A stretch of DNA of 64,000 bases from contig DATLXK010000038.1 of the NCBI GenBank assembly GCA_035575925.1, positions 5,338-69,337 on the forward strand, in the 5' to 3' direction. A model generated the notes under the pieces. That model was not told where the DNA came from, did no database searches, and was given only the letters and a program-made list of their open reading frames with translations. A program made the translations under genes and the position numbers. Of this stretch, positions 52,993-61,915 are shown one piece after another. The first letter of the stretch is position 1, and each line of letters begins with the position of its first letter. Source of the DNA: DASWTL01 sp035575925 (GTDB lineage Bacteria; Bacteroidota; Bacteroidia; Sphingobacteriales; Sphingobacteriaceae).

Positions 52993-55900
52993 ATGATAAT
53001 TTCTGAACCCCACCACATTATTGCTATTGGAGCATCTGCTGGTGGGATGGAAGAAATCAATTCATTTTTTGACCATACGCCCCTTGACGGAGTTTCCTAT
53101 GTAATTGTACAGCATTTATCGCCTGCTTTTAAAAGTCGCATGGTTGAATTATTAGCTAAACACAGCAAACTTGAAGTTAAAGAGGCTGAAACCGGTATGG
53201 AGGTGAAAAGCAACCAGGTATATCTTATCCCGAATGATAAGTTTATGACCATTAAAGATCAGCGGCTGCTTTTAACCGATAAAGATAAAGTACCGGGCCC
53301 GCACCTGACTATAAATAAATTTTTCAACTCCCTTGCAGATGACATGGGCAGAAAGGCAATTGGTGTGGTTCTTTCAGGTTTAGGGTCTGATGGGTCTGAA
53401 GGAGTACGTAATATTAAAAATTCCGGTGGAATGGTTATAGCACGTAATCCGGAAACTTCCGAATTCTCCAGTATGCCTTCCAATGCTATAGCTACCGGGA
53501 TGGTCGATTTTATTCTGGAGCCAGAATTAATGCCCGGCACTATAGAAGATTATGTAAAACATGAGAGCGAATTATTACCTGAGGATAAAGATGATGGAAA
53601 AAATCTCGCTGCTATAATTGATTTGATTAAAGAACATTCGCCCTTTGATTTTTCGGATTATAAACAAACTACCATACTCAGAAGAACTAAACGGAGAGCT
53701 GCATATAGTAATTTTACCAGTCTGGAAAGTTATTTTCATTTTTTAAAGAAAACCCCGGAAGAAGTAGAAACGCTTGCCAAAGATTTTCTGATAGGTGTTA
53801 CCGCTTTTTTTAGAGACCCACAAGCTTTTAATTGCATTGAACAGCAAATACTCCCTGATTTACTGGAAAGACTACATCCCGGGGAAGAATTTAAATTGTG
53901 GGTTGCGGGATGCGCTACCGGCGAAGAAGCGTACACCATAGCCATACTTGTTTTTGAGCAAATTGCCAAATATAATAAAGATGTAGTAGTTAAAATATTT
54001 GCAACAGATATTGATAATACTGCCTTAATACACGCAGGAAAAGGAATTTATACATCAGAGAGTATCAAAAACATTTCTAAAGAACGACTTGAAAAGTATT
54101 TTATAAATGAAGATGGCATTTACCGGATTATTCCGGAAATACGTAAAATGCTCATGTTTTCACCGCATGATCTGGTGAAAAACCCACCCTACTGCAATAT
54201 GCATTTTATAAGCTGCCGGAATCTCCTCATTTATATGACACCGGCCTTACAGAAAAAAATATATTTAATGTTCCTGTTCGGCCTTAAATTGGATGGTTAT
54301 TTGTTTTTAGGCCCCAGCGAAAACCCGATACCCATTATTGAAAATCTGGAAATAGTAGAAAAAAAATGGAAGATATATAAAAATCTGGATGCCAAACGTG
54401 TGATTCGCTTTGATGCATTTTCATTGCCGGAACTTAAATATAAACCATCAGAATATATAAAGGAAGATAGATCCAAAGACTCCGATTATTCATTGATTGA
54501 AGCAGTAAATTCAACCCTAGTAAGGGAACTGAATTTTCTGGTGATCTGTGTTGATGAAACTAATCATGTTGTTAAATCATACGGAGACACCTCAAAGTTT
54601 CTCTTGCAAAAGAACTTCAATACAAACCTCACCGAGCTTTTACCCCCACAACTTGCGGTTGCATTTAATACCGCCAGCATTAACGCCATTAAAACTAATT
54701 CAAACGCTAAGGTTAATGGAATTACCATTAAAAAGGATCAAACTTCCATTTCAGTAAACTTATCAGTAAGGCCCTTAATTACTAAAAGAGGTGCACAGCG
54801 AATGCTCATGGTAACTATCAGCGAAAAGGCTGCAGAAGCGCATGGACAACAAGGAGATACCGTTTTTGATGAAAGGCTTTTTTTAGATGAGTATACATTG
54901 AATTTGCAGGAAGAAGTGAAGGAACTTCAGGATAAACTTCATTCTTCTCAGTTACAAGTTGATGTCTCTAACGAGAATATGCAATCGTTTAATGAAGAGT
55001 TACTTTCGGCCAATGAAGAAATGCAGAGCAGTAATGAAGAAATGCAATCTGTTAACGAAGAACTGCATACCATTAACACGGATTACCAATTAAAAAACAA
55101 AGAGCTGGTTGAAGTTAATGACGATCTGAACAATTATTTCAGGAGCAATATAAACGGACAGTTATTTGTTAATAATGACCTGGAGTTGATGAAATATTCT
55201 CCAGGAACTACCAAGCAAATAAACCTGTTGCCATCTGATATTGGCCGTCCATTGAGTAATATCTCTACCAATATAAAATTCGAAACTATTTTAGATGATA
55301 TCAAGCAGGTGCTTGCAAATGGAGTTATACTTACCAAAGAAATTGAAACCAATAATCACAAATGGTATCAGATAATGACGATGCCATATATACAGCAGGC
55401 CAACAATAAGCCTAATGGTGCAATTATTACGTTTAATGATATTACCGAATTAAAGAAGACACTTCGCGAGCTGGATAGTAAGAATGAAAGTTTACTGCGT
55501 ATAAATGCAGATCTGGATAATTTTGTGCATACCGCCTCACATGATCTTTTAGCACCGCTCAGTAATATTGAAAGCAGCATAAGCGTAATAAACCGCTTAA
55601 AAGTGACTGATCCGGATCTGAATAAATTTTTAGGAATAATTAATTCATCGGTAAAGAAATTCAGGGACCTGATTAAAGAAATTGCTACCATCGCCAAATT
55701 AGAAAGCGAAATGATTGCCCACGAAATGGTGGATCTGGATGTTGTAATAAATAATATAGAGTGGAGTTTAACTGATAAAATAAATGCTTCAGGAGCAATA
55801 ATACACCGTAATCTGGAAGTTGAGCAGGTTTTATTCTCAAAAAAGAACCTGAGAAGTATAGTTTACAATTTGGTATCCAATGGTATAAAATTTAAACGGG

Positions 55901-56160
55901 ATGAGCCTTCTGTAATAAATATTCATACCAGAAAAGAAGGAGATTATGTAATCTTATCTGTGGAAGATAATGGTATAGGTATTCCAAAAAGATTGGTTGA
56001 TAGCATCTTTGAAATGTATGGCCGGCTTAACCAGGACATTGAAGGGCATGGTATCGGATTATATCTTGCAAAAAAAATAGTAGATTCCTCCGGCGGAAAT
56101 ATTATTGTAGAAAGTAAACCGGGAAAGGGCAGTAAATTTAGCATATATCTTAAAGCTTAA
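52993..56160 (+). CDS. CheB-CheR-PAS-histidine kinase fusion
   Basis: A 1055-residue cytosolic signalling protein combining chemotaxis-adaptation enzymes with a kinase. CheB methylesterase is at about 1-190, with Ser in IGASAGGMEE, His in VQHLSPAFKSR and Asp in GLGSDGSEGV. CheR methyltransferase is at about 205-470 (TAFFRDPQAF, WVAGCATGEEAYT for SAM, MHFISCRNLLIY). A linker and long coiled coil with NEELLSANEEMQSSNEE (about 640-710) lead to a PAS domain (about 720-835). HisKA follows with its His in TASHDLLAPLSN, and HATPase ends the protein (about 925-1055; NNIEW, DNGIGIPKR, GHGIGLYLAKKI). This architecture is known and common in Bacteroidetes, often with PAS sensors beside it. It lies 90 bases after the multi-PAS sensor gene, so the two may share a pathway. 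Confidence 0.93.
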   Translation: MIISEPHHIIAIGASAGGMEEINSFFDHTPLDGVSYVIVQHLSPAFKSRMVELLAKHSKLEVKEAETGMEVKSNQVYLIPNDKFMTIKDQRLLLTDKDKVPGPHLTINKFFNSLADDMGRKAIGVVLSGLGSDGSEGVRNIKNSGGMVIARNPETSEFSSMPSNAIATGMVDFILEPELMPGTIEDYVKHESELLPEDKDDGKNLAAIIDLIKEHSPFDFSDYKQTTILRRTKRRAAYSNFTSLESYFHFLKKTPEEVETLAKDFLIGVTAFFRDPQAFNCIEQQILPDLLERLHPGEEFKLWVAGCATGEEAYTIAILVFEQIAKYNKDVVVKIFATDIDNTALIHAGKGIYTSESIKNISKERLEKYFINEDGIYRIIPEIRKMLMFSPHDLVKNPPYCNMHFISCRNLLIYMTPALQKKIYLMFLFGLKLDGYLFLGPSENPIPIIENLEIVEKKWKIYKNLDAKRVIRFDAFSLPELKYKPSEYIKEDRSKDSDYSLIEAVNSTLVRELNFLVICVDETNHVVKSYGDTSKFLLQKNFNTNLTELLPPQLAVAFNTASINAIKTNSNAKVNGITIKKDQTSISVNLSVRPLITKRGAQRMLMVTISEKAAEAHGQQGDTVFDERLFLDEYTLNLQEEVKELQDKLHSSQLQVDVSNENMQSFNEELLSANEEMQSSNEEMQSVNEELHTINTDYQLKNKELVEVNDDLNNYFRSNINGQLFVNNDLELMKYSPGTTKQINLLPSDIGRPLSNISTNIKFETILDDIKQVLANGVILTKEIETNNHKWYQIMTMPYIQQANNKPNGAIITFNDITELKKTLRELDSKNESLLRINADLDNFVHTASHDLLAPLSNIESSISVINRLKVTDPDLNKFLGIINSSVKKFRDLIKEIATIAKLESEMIAHEMVDLDVVINNIEWSLTDKINASGAIIHRNLEVEQVLFSKKNLRSIVYNLVSNGIKFKRDEPSVINIHTRKEGDYVILSVEDNGIGIPKRLVDSIFEMYGRLNQDIEGHGIGLYLAKKIVDSSGGNIIVESKPGKGSKFSIYLKA

Positions 56161-56167
56161 ATATTAA

Positions 56168-57325
56168 CTATCTTACACTTAACAAATAAATTGCAATGGT
56201 GAGTGCTATAAAACCACTTAATAAAAAGACAGCTGATGCACCAACCGCAAACCAGATTACCCCTGCCAGAGAACTTGCCCCTAATACCGCTAAGCTTTGA
56301 AAAGCAGTGTATGTACCTATAGCTGTTGCCGTGTTTTCTTTGAGGCAAATATTGGAGATCCAAGCTTTGGCAATGCCTTCTGTGGCTGCCGCATAAATGC
56401 CATATAAAAAGAATAAAAGGAAAAATATCAGTTTATTCTCATTTATAGCCATTCCGGAATAGGTTATTGCAAACAGAACCAGTCCTGAAATAAATACCTT
56501 TTTCATTCCTATCTTATCGGCCAATACTCCTAATGGATAAGAAAAACTTGCATAAACCAGGTTGTAAAATATATATATGCCTATAACCGTAGTGTCGCTA
56601 TAGCCGGCTTCTTTAATTTTCAGCAGCAGAAATACATCCGAACTGTTAAATAAAGCAAAGATCAATAACGCCCCTACCAGTTTTTTGTACAATGCCGGGC
56701 TGGTTTTATAATATTTTACAAAATCCAGAATCCCCGGTTTTGGCTTTTGAAAGACCTGCTCTCTGCGCTTTTCCTTAATCAGGTAAGTAAACGATATGGC
56801 CAGGATTCCGGGAAGAAAGGCAATCATAAACAAAACCTTATAATCTCCCGGATTGTAATGGAGATAAATTAATGCTACAAACGGTCCCAGCACAGCCCCC
56901 AAAGTATCTAGCGACCTATGAAATCCGAATACCCTTCCTTTAGTTTCCGGCGTAGCCTCGTCTGATAACAAAGCATCCCTTGCTCCCGTCCGGATTCCTT
57001 TACCTAACCTGTCAACTGATCGTGCAAAAAATATCCATAACGGAAAAGTAAAAGCAGCCATCATGGGTTTTGATAATGCACTTAAGGCGTAACCAATTTG
57101 AACGAATGGCAACCGTTTTCCGATATTATCACTTAAGCTTCCGAAGTAACCTTTACTAAGTCCGGCTATGGCTTCTGCCAAACCCTCTAACACCCCTATC
57201 AGAATAATAGAGAATCCAATTGATTTCAAATATACAGGCATTACCGGATACAGCATTTCACTGGCTACATCTGTAAACAAGCTCACTAAGGAAAGTATCC
57301 AGATATTTCGTGTAATGATTTTCAT
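56168..57325 (-). CDS. MFS transporter
   Basis: A 12-segment major facilitator of 385 residues, inner membrane. Motif A-like residues lie in GYFGSLSDNIGKRLPF (about 59-74) and GVLADKIGMKKVF in the second half. A conserved RSVDRLGKGIRTGARDALL follows in segment 3-4. It resembles the drug-efflux/YfkF-like group often found in Bacteroidetes, but the substrate cannot be told from sequence. It converges on the CheB-CheR gene with 7 bases between them and diverges from the sulfur operon by 188 bases. Confidence 0.85.
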   Translation of the reverse strand: MKIITRNIWILSLVSLFTDVASEMLYPVMPVYLKSIGFSIILIGVLEGLAEAIAGLSKGYFGSLSDNIGKRLPFVQIGYALSALSKPMMAAFTFPLWIFFARSVDRLGKGIRTGARDALLSDEATPETKGRVFGFHRSLDTLGAVLGPFVALIYLHYNPGDYKVLFMIAFLPGILAISFTYLIKEKRREQVFQKPKPGILDFVKYYKTSPALYKKLVGALLIFALFNSSDVFLLLKIKEAGYSDTTVIGIYIFYNLVYASFSYPLGVLADKIGMKKVFISGLVLFAITYSGMAINENKLIFFLLFFLYGIYAAATEGIAKAWISNICLKENTATAIGTYTAFQSLAVLGASSLAGVIWFAVGASAVFLLSGFIALTIAIYLLSVR

Positions 57326-57513
57326 AATTTGGACCTTAATATCACTTCTTACTTTATTATTGTTTTATCCTTACCGGAGTTGAATAAACCTAATATTAAA
57401 AATACATGTTTTACAAAAAAATAAATGAATGTTCCGGCGCGATTTGTAATCATTATAGAAATACTTATATTAATTGGTGAATTAACTTAACCATTTTACG
57501 CATAAATAACATC

Positions 57514-58077
57514 ATGTTTGATTATCTGCAACAACCCTGGCCATGGTATATCGCAGGTCCTTTAATTGGCCTTGTAATACCTGCACTCTTACTTCTGGGA
57601 AATAAAGCCTTCGGTATATCTTCGTCGCTCAGACAGATTTGCGCAGCGTGTATTCCTGCAAACATTCCTTTTTTTAATTACGACTGGAAAAAAGAAAGCT
57701 GGAACCTGTTTTTTATAGCAGGGATATTGATGGGCGGCTTTATAGCTTCCTTCTATTTGTCAAACCACGCACCTGTGTCCATAAGTGCCGAAACCTCTGA
57801 GATGTTAAAGCAATATGGAGTTAAAGATTTTACAGGTTTACTTCCCTCTGATGTTTTTAGTTTTAAAGTGCTGTTTTCTTTACGCGGTTTTGTTTTTACT
57901 GTCGTTGGAGGTTTTCTTGTTGGGTTTGGAACCCGCTATGCAGGTGGATGTACTTCAGGGCATTCCATTATGGGAATATCTACCTTACAATGGCCTTCTA
58001 TAGTAGCTACCTGCTGCTTTATGACAGGTGGATTTATTATGTCCTGGTTTCTTTTACCTTATCTTTTACAGCTTTAA
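57514..58077 (+). CDS. YeeE/YedE-family sulfur transporter half (subunit 1)
   Basis: A membrane protein of 187 residues with hydrophobic segments typical of the YeeE/YedE (DUF395) family, in which TsuA imports thiosulfate. The hallmark Cys region is VGFGTRYAGGCTSGHSIMGISTLQ (about 133-155). It begins a five-gene plus-strand operon and is followed after 6 bases by the second half, so the two probably form one channel. Sulfur-compound import or export is expected; thiosulfate or sulfide-derived species are the likely substrates (inference from family and neighbours). Confidence 0.85.
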   Translation: MFDYLQQPWPWYIAGPLIGLVIPALLLLGNKAFGISSSLRQICAACIPANIPFFNYDWKKESWNLFFIAGILMGGFIASFYLSNHAPVSISAETSEMLKQYGVKDFTGLLPSDVFSFKVLFSLRGFVFTVVGGFLVGFGTRYAGGCTSGHSIMGISTLQWPSIVATCCFMTGGFIMSWFLLPYLLQL

Positions 58078-58083
58078 CTAAAT

Positions 58084-58494
58084 ATGAGTAATTTAAAATA
58101 TTTGGTTGTCGGGTCATTGTTCGGCATTGTGCTTGTAAAAGCAGAGGTTATCTCCTGGTTCAGAATACAGGAAATGTTTCACCTGCAATCGTTTCACATG
58201 TTTGGTATTATTGGCAGTGCAATTATCACAGGAATGTTTTCCGTGCTTTTAATTAAACACTTTAATATTAAAACATTTAATGGCGAGCCGGTAAATACCC
58301 CGACAAAAAATTTCCATTGGGGAAATGTATATGGCGGTTTACTATTTGGTTTGGGATGGGCCATTACCGGCGCTTGTCCTGGGCCCCTTTTTGCACAAAT
58401 AGGAAGCGGCTATTTTGTGGTTTTTATAACTCTTTTAAGTGCAATTTTTGGCACGTGGGTTTATGGCCTGATCCGTGAAAAACTTCCTCATTAG
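58084..58494 (+). CDS. YeeE/YedE-family sulfur transporter half (subunit 2)
   Basis: A membrane protein of 136 residues, the complementary half of a two-part YeeE/YedE transporter. The characteristic segment is LFGLGWAITGACPGPLFAQIG (about 97-116), with a conserved Cys in GACPGP. It begins 6 bases after subunit 1 and is followed by the MBL-rhodanese gene 43 bases on. Some relatives are a single fused polypeptide; the split form is common in Bacteroidetes. Confidence 0.87.
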   Translation: MSNLKYLVVGSLFGIVLVKAEVISWFRIQEMFHLQSFHMFGIIGSAIITGMFSVLLIKHFNIKTFNGEPVNTPTKNFHWGNVYGGLLFGLGWAITGACPGPLFAQIGSGYFVVFITLLSAIFGTWVYGLIREKLPH

Positions 58495-58537
58495 AAATCC
58501 TAATTAATAAATACATAAACCTTGCTGCAATAATCAA

Positions 58538-59908
58538 GTGAAGAAAATGACCATCGAACAATTTGAAGATAAAAACCTTGCGCACTACTCATACGCAATT
58601 TTGAGTGTATTCAGCCATGAAATAGTGCTTATTGATCCTTCAAGAGATATAAGAGCTTACCTGGATTTTGCAGAGAAAAACCGGGCAAAAATCATTGGCG
58701 TAATTGAAACCCATCCGCATGCAGATTTTGTTAGCGGTCACCTAGAACTATATAAAGAAACAGGTGCTGTAATTTATTGCTCCAGTTTATTGGCAGCAGA
58801 TTATCCGCATGAATTTTTCGATGAAGGTGATTCTATAGAATTCGGAAAAATTAAATTAAAAGCGTTAAATACGCCGGGTCATTCACCAGACAGTATTAGC
58901 ATTTTAGTAGAATACGAAGGAAAAGACACAGCCGTGTTTACCGGTGATACACTATTTATTGGTGACTGCGGAAGGCCTGACCTGCGTGAAACTACAGGCA
59001 ATCTATCATCAAAAAGAGAAAAACTTGCACACCAGATGTTTCATTCTTTACGGGATAAATTAATGACCCTGAAAGACGAAGTTCTGGTTTATCCGACACA
59101 TGGAGCCGGTACTCTTTGCGGCAGGGTTATGAGCAAGGCCAGTAGCAGTACCATTGGGGCTGAGAAAATGGGAAACTGGGCGTTGCAGCAAATGGAAGAA
59201 GATGATTTTGCAAAAGCGTTGACTAGCGAACTGCCGTTTATTCCTAAATATTTTTCCTTTGATGTGGAACTTAATAAGAAAGGTGCAGAAAATTTATCAG
59301 AAGCGATTAAAAAGGTAAAAACTGATCGGCTTATCAATTCCATGCAGGATTGGGAACCATTAAAAGAAACAATCAGTATAGTTGACACACGCCCGGTTGA
59401 GATTTTCAAAAATGGCCATTTGCCTAATTCCATTAATATAATCGCCGGAGAAAAGTTTGAAACATGGCTGGGAAGCATCATTTCTCCGGGAGAGCCTTTT
59501 TATCTGGCTGCAGAAAATTTTCAAATATTAAATAACTTACTATTTCGCATCGCTAAAATCGGCTATGAAGGGTTTATTAAAGAAGGGTTTATATTAAATT
59601 ATGGAAATAAACAATCCCCGAAAATTAACATGGAAGATTTCAAAGCTTATCCATCCAACTACACGATCATTGATGTACGAAATAAGCCGGAAGTTAAGGA
59701 AAGAAGTATTTTTGATAGTGCTGTTAATCTGCCTTTGTCAGAATTACGTGAACGTTTAAATGAAATACCTTCAGACAAGCCCATAGTTGTACATTGTGCA
59801 GGAGGATCGCGCAGTGCTGCTGGAAGTAGTATTATTGAGGAATATTTCCCGGATAATCACGTTTATGATCTTAGCAAATCAATAAAAGATTTTCCAAATA
59901 AGATATGA
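58538..59908 (+). CDS. Metallo-beta-lactamase-fold persulfide dioxygenase-like protein with two rhodanese domains
   Basis: A cytoplasmic 456-residue protein likely to oxidise or transfer persulfide sulfur. The MBL domain (about 1-230) has the ETHE1-like metal set: HPHADFVSGH, the His of TPGHSPDS and the Asp of GDTLFIGDCGRPD, ending YPTHGAGTLCGR. The first rhodanese-like domain (about 255-350) lacks a catalytic cysteine, with YLAAENF where the active loop should be. The second (about 365-456) has an active-looking CAGGSRS loop with Cys in VVHCAGGS. The gene is third in the sulfur operon, with the next ATG overlapping its stop by four bases. Persulfide dioxygenase activity is inferred from the family. 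Confidence 0.88.
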   Translation: MKKMTIEQFEDKNLAHYSYAILSVFSHEIVLIDPSRDIRAYLDFAEKNRAKIIGVIETHPHADFVSGHLELYKETGAVIYCSSLLAADYPHEFFDEGDSIEFGKIKLKALNTPGHSPDSISILVEYEGKDTAVFTGDTLFIGDCGRPDLRETTGNLSSKREKLAHQMFHSLRDKLMTLKDEVLVYPTHGAGTLCGRVMSKASSSTIGAEKMGNWALQQMEEDDFAKALTSELPFIPKYFSFDVELNKKGAENLSEAIKKVKTDRLINSMQDWEPLKETISIVDTRPVEIFKNGHLPNSINIIAGEKFETWLGSIISPGEPFYLAAENFQILNNLLFRIAKIGYEGFIKEGFILNYGNKQSPKINMEDFKAYPSNYTIIDVRNKPEVKERSIFDSAVNLPLSELRERLNEIPSDKPIVVHCAGGSRSAAGSSIIEEYFPDNHVYDLSKSIKDFPNKI

Positions 59909-60492
59909 AAGTTAAAAGATTTTTTATTTCCAACATAAGTACTGCCCTTTTCATGGTTTTTGCATTGACAATGCTCTTTAGCCCGGATGCCAAAGCAATG
60001 GTATTACAGGGCTTAATGAAAGTCGGATTATTTCAGCCCGTTATTAATGAAGAAAAGCCTCGGACCCCAATTAATAGTCTAACCTCGGGGATTCAATTTA
60101 AGGATGGTACAGGGAAAATTATAAATCTTTCAGAATTAAAAGGCAAAGTGGTTTTTATTAACTTTTGGGCTACGTGGTGTGCACCGTGTATAGCGGAAAT
60201 GCCCTCTATAGAAAAACTATACCAAAGCATGAAAGACAATAAAAACGTTGTTTTTTTAATGGTGGATGTGGATGATGATTATTTAAAGTCTAAAAAATTT
60301 ATGGACAGGAAAAAATTTACATTACCTGTATTTACTCCTGGAAGCGCTATTCCTGAAAGTTTAATGGATGGAGCAATTCCAACCACAATTATTTTTGATA
60401 AAAAGGGCAACCTGGTTTTTAGACATGAAGGTGCCAGCGATTACAGCGATAAGAAAGTGGTTGATTATTTAAATACATTGAGCAATGAATAA
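59905..60492 (+). CDS. TlpA/ResA-like thioredoxin, membrane-anchored
   Basis: A thiol-disulfide oxidoreductase of 195 residues. An N-terminal hydrophobic segment (about 10-30) directs it to the periplasmic side. The thioredoxin domain (about 60-190) has the active-site CAPC in VFINFWATWCAPCIAEMP and the cis-Pro in GAIPTTIIF. It begins with an ATG overlapping the stop of the MBL-rhodanese gene by four bases, so they are coupled. It probably supplies or accepts electrons for thiol chemistry on sulfur intermediates outside the cytoplasm. Confidence 0.9.
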   Translation: MKVKRFFISNISTALFMVFALTMLFSPDAKAMVLQGLMKVGLFQPVINEEKPRTPINSLTSGIQFKDGTGKIINLSELKGKVVFINFWATWCAPCIAEMPSIEKLYQSMKDNKNVVFLMVDVDDDYLKSKKFMDRKKFTLPVFTPGSAIPESLMDGAIPTTIIFDKKGNLVFRHEGASDYSDKKVVDYLNTLSNE

Positions 60493-60958
60493 TAATAACA
60501 TGGTGAAACTAATTACACTTTTAATATTATTGCCATTTACTAATCTAAAAGCGCAATCTGGTGCTTTAAAAAACTCATTAGGTAAGCCAAACACATGGAC
60601 TAACGCTCAGTTAATGCAACCTGCGAATCTGGCTTTGATGATAAATAAACCTGGCGCGCACAAACCATTAATTTTTAATATTGGAGTAGTTGATGATATT
60701 AAGGGAGCAAAAAATGTGGGCGCGGCCAGTGACCAAACTAACCTGGAAAAGTTTAAAAAAGCATTATCCATATGGCCTAAAAACACATCTGTAGTAGTAT
60801 ATTGTGGTTGCTGTCCGTTTGAGAAATGTCCTAATATCCGCCCGGCGTTTAAACTTGTGAAGGATATGGGTTTTAAAAATGCACGTCTGCTTAATCTTCC
60901 TACTAATATAAAGACAGACTGGATTGCTAAGGGTTATCCTATGGCTGTAAAAAAATAA
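60485..60958 (+). CDS. Exported rhodanese-like protein
   Basis: A rhodanese-fold protein of 157 residues with a probable signal peptide (VKLITLLILLPFTNLKAQ). The active-site loop is unusual: YCGCCPFEKCPN replaces the standard CxxGxR, with four cysteines in eight positions (CGCCPFEKC). Preceding parts fit the rhodanese fold (ADIKGAKN-like strand, SVVVYCG). It overlaps the TlpA-like gene by 8 bases and ends the operon. The cysteine cluster could carry sulfur or metal. Family call is fair; activity is unknown. Confidence 0.8.
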   Translation: MNNNNMVKLITLLILLPFTNLKAQSGALKNSLGKPNTWTNAQLMQPANLALMINKPGAHKPLIFNIGVVDDIKGAKNVGAASDQTNLEKFKKALSIWPKNTSVVVYCGCCPFEKCPNIRPAFKLVKDMGFKNARLLNLPTNIKTDWIAKGYPMAVKK

Positions 60959-60975
60959 CTATTTAAGCTTTACCA

Positions 60976-61743
60976 TTATTGAAACCTTAACGTTCCAAAA
61001 AATCGGGGCAAATGAAAGTTAGGTTTCGGGCTATCTACAAACGACCATGTTATATAATTTATGTTGGAGGTATGGTTCCCGGTTTTATAAAAATTTGCTT
61101 TCCAACTAACGCCAGGTTCCGGGCGGGTTACATTTGAATATTTGCTGAGAACTGATAAAGGTATCCGATATTCAATAATCCAGGTTACAGGTTCAGTAAT
61201 TTCAGGATCTACTTTTATTGGTAAAGAATGGGCAATCTCTATTTCTTTTATTTCATTTTCCGGAACCTTTATAATTTCTTTTCTGGGCAGGGTTACATAA
61301 AACATCAAGGGAGTTCCGCCGGCATTTACTTCAAGATTGAAATATTTTAATGGGACATTTGAATCCGGAGAGAAGAAAAATTCAACACATGAATCACCGG
61401 AAACATTTCCGTTAACCTCCTGCACTACACTTCTTACAAACCGGTCTTTTGTACGAAAGATAACATACACATTTTCATTGTCATACATCATTTTAGCTTC
61501 CACTACCGGCCGAAATGGGGATTTATTACCCATGTACCTGGTAATTTTAAGAGCCTTAATTTTTTTCCATTCAGGCTTTTCCCAGTCCGCGTTAATTTTA
61601 AGAGGTTTTTTAAGTCTAAAGACTTTATATACTGATGCTTTGGGTTTACTTTCTGTTGTCGTCATACTTCCGGATAATTTTATCTGGTTATCACTTATAA
61701 ATATCGGCAAACAGGCCATTAATAAACAGTTTATATATTTCAT
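60976..61743 (-). CDS. Exported carbohydrate-binding family 9-like protein
   Basis: A periplasmic protein of 255 residues. I start at the ATG at 61743 (MKYINCLLMACLPIFI, a signal-like segment) over one 36 bases upstream. The sandwich fold shows KINADWEKPEWKKIKALKI, ENVYVIFRTKDRFVRSV, SGDSCVEFFFSPD and YFNLEVNAGGTPLMFY, a pattern of CBM9-like and DOMON-type domains. Such domains bind sugar or heme-linked ligands; no catalytic site is seen. It converges on the sulfur operon, with 17 bases between the stops. Confidence 0.75.
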   Translation of the reverse strand: MKYINCLLMACLPIFISDNQIKLSGSMTTTESKPKASVYKVFRLKKPLKINADWEKPEWKKIKALKITRYMGNKSPFRPVVEAKMMYDNENVYVIFRTKDRFVRSVVQEVNGNVSGDSCVEFFFSPDSNVPLKYFNLEVNAGGTPLMFYVTLPRKEIIKVPENEIKEIEIAHSLPIKVDPEITEPVTWIIEYRIPLSVLSKYSNVTRPEPGVSWKANFYKTGNHTSNINYITWSFVDSPKPNFHLPRFFGTLRFQ

Positions 61744-61879
61744 GAATTTCGATCTTTCATTTTTAAAGATAAAAATCACATTGATACAACTTCATTCTAT
61801 CAGATATTATACTTAGTGTATAATATACAATATGTTGATTATCAATTACTTTAATTTTATTTTTTGAACTTAATCGTAA

Positions 61880-61887
61880 TAAATTTG
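61880..61887 (+). promoter_or_regulatory. Candidate -7 element (TAAATTTG) for pckA
   Basis: TAAATTTG fits TAnnTTTG and lies 28 bases before the pckA start. A TTTG is at 61863-61866, closer than the usual spacing, so the assignment is tentative. Confidence 0.35.
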
Positions 61888-61915
61888 TTCTAAACCCAAG
61901 TATTAAATTAAGTAT

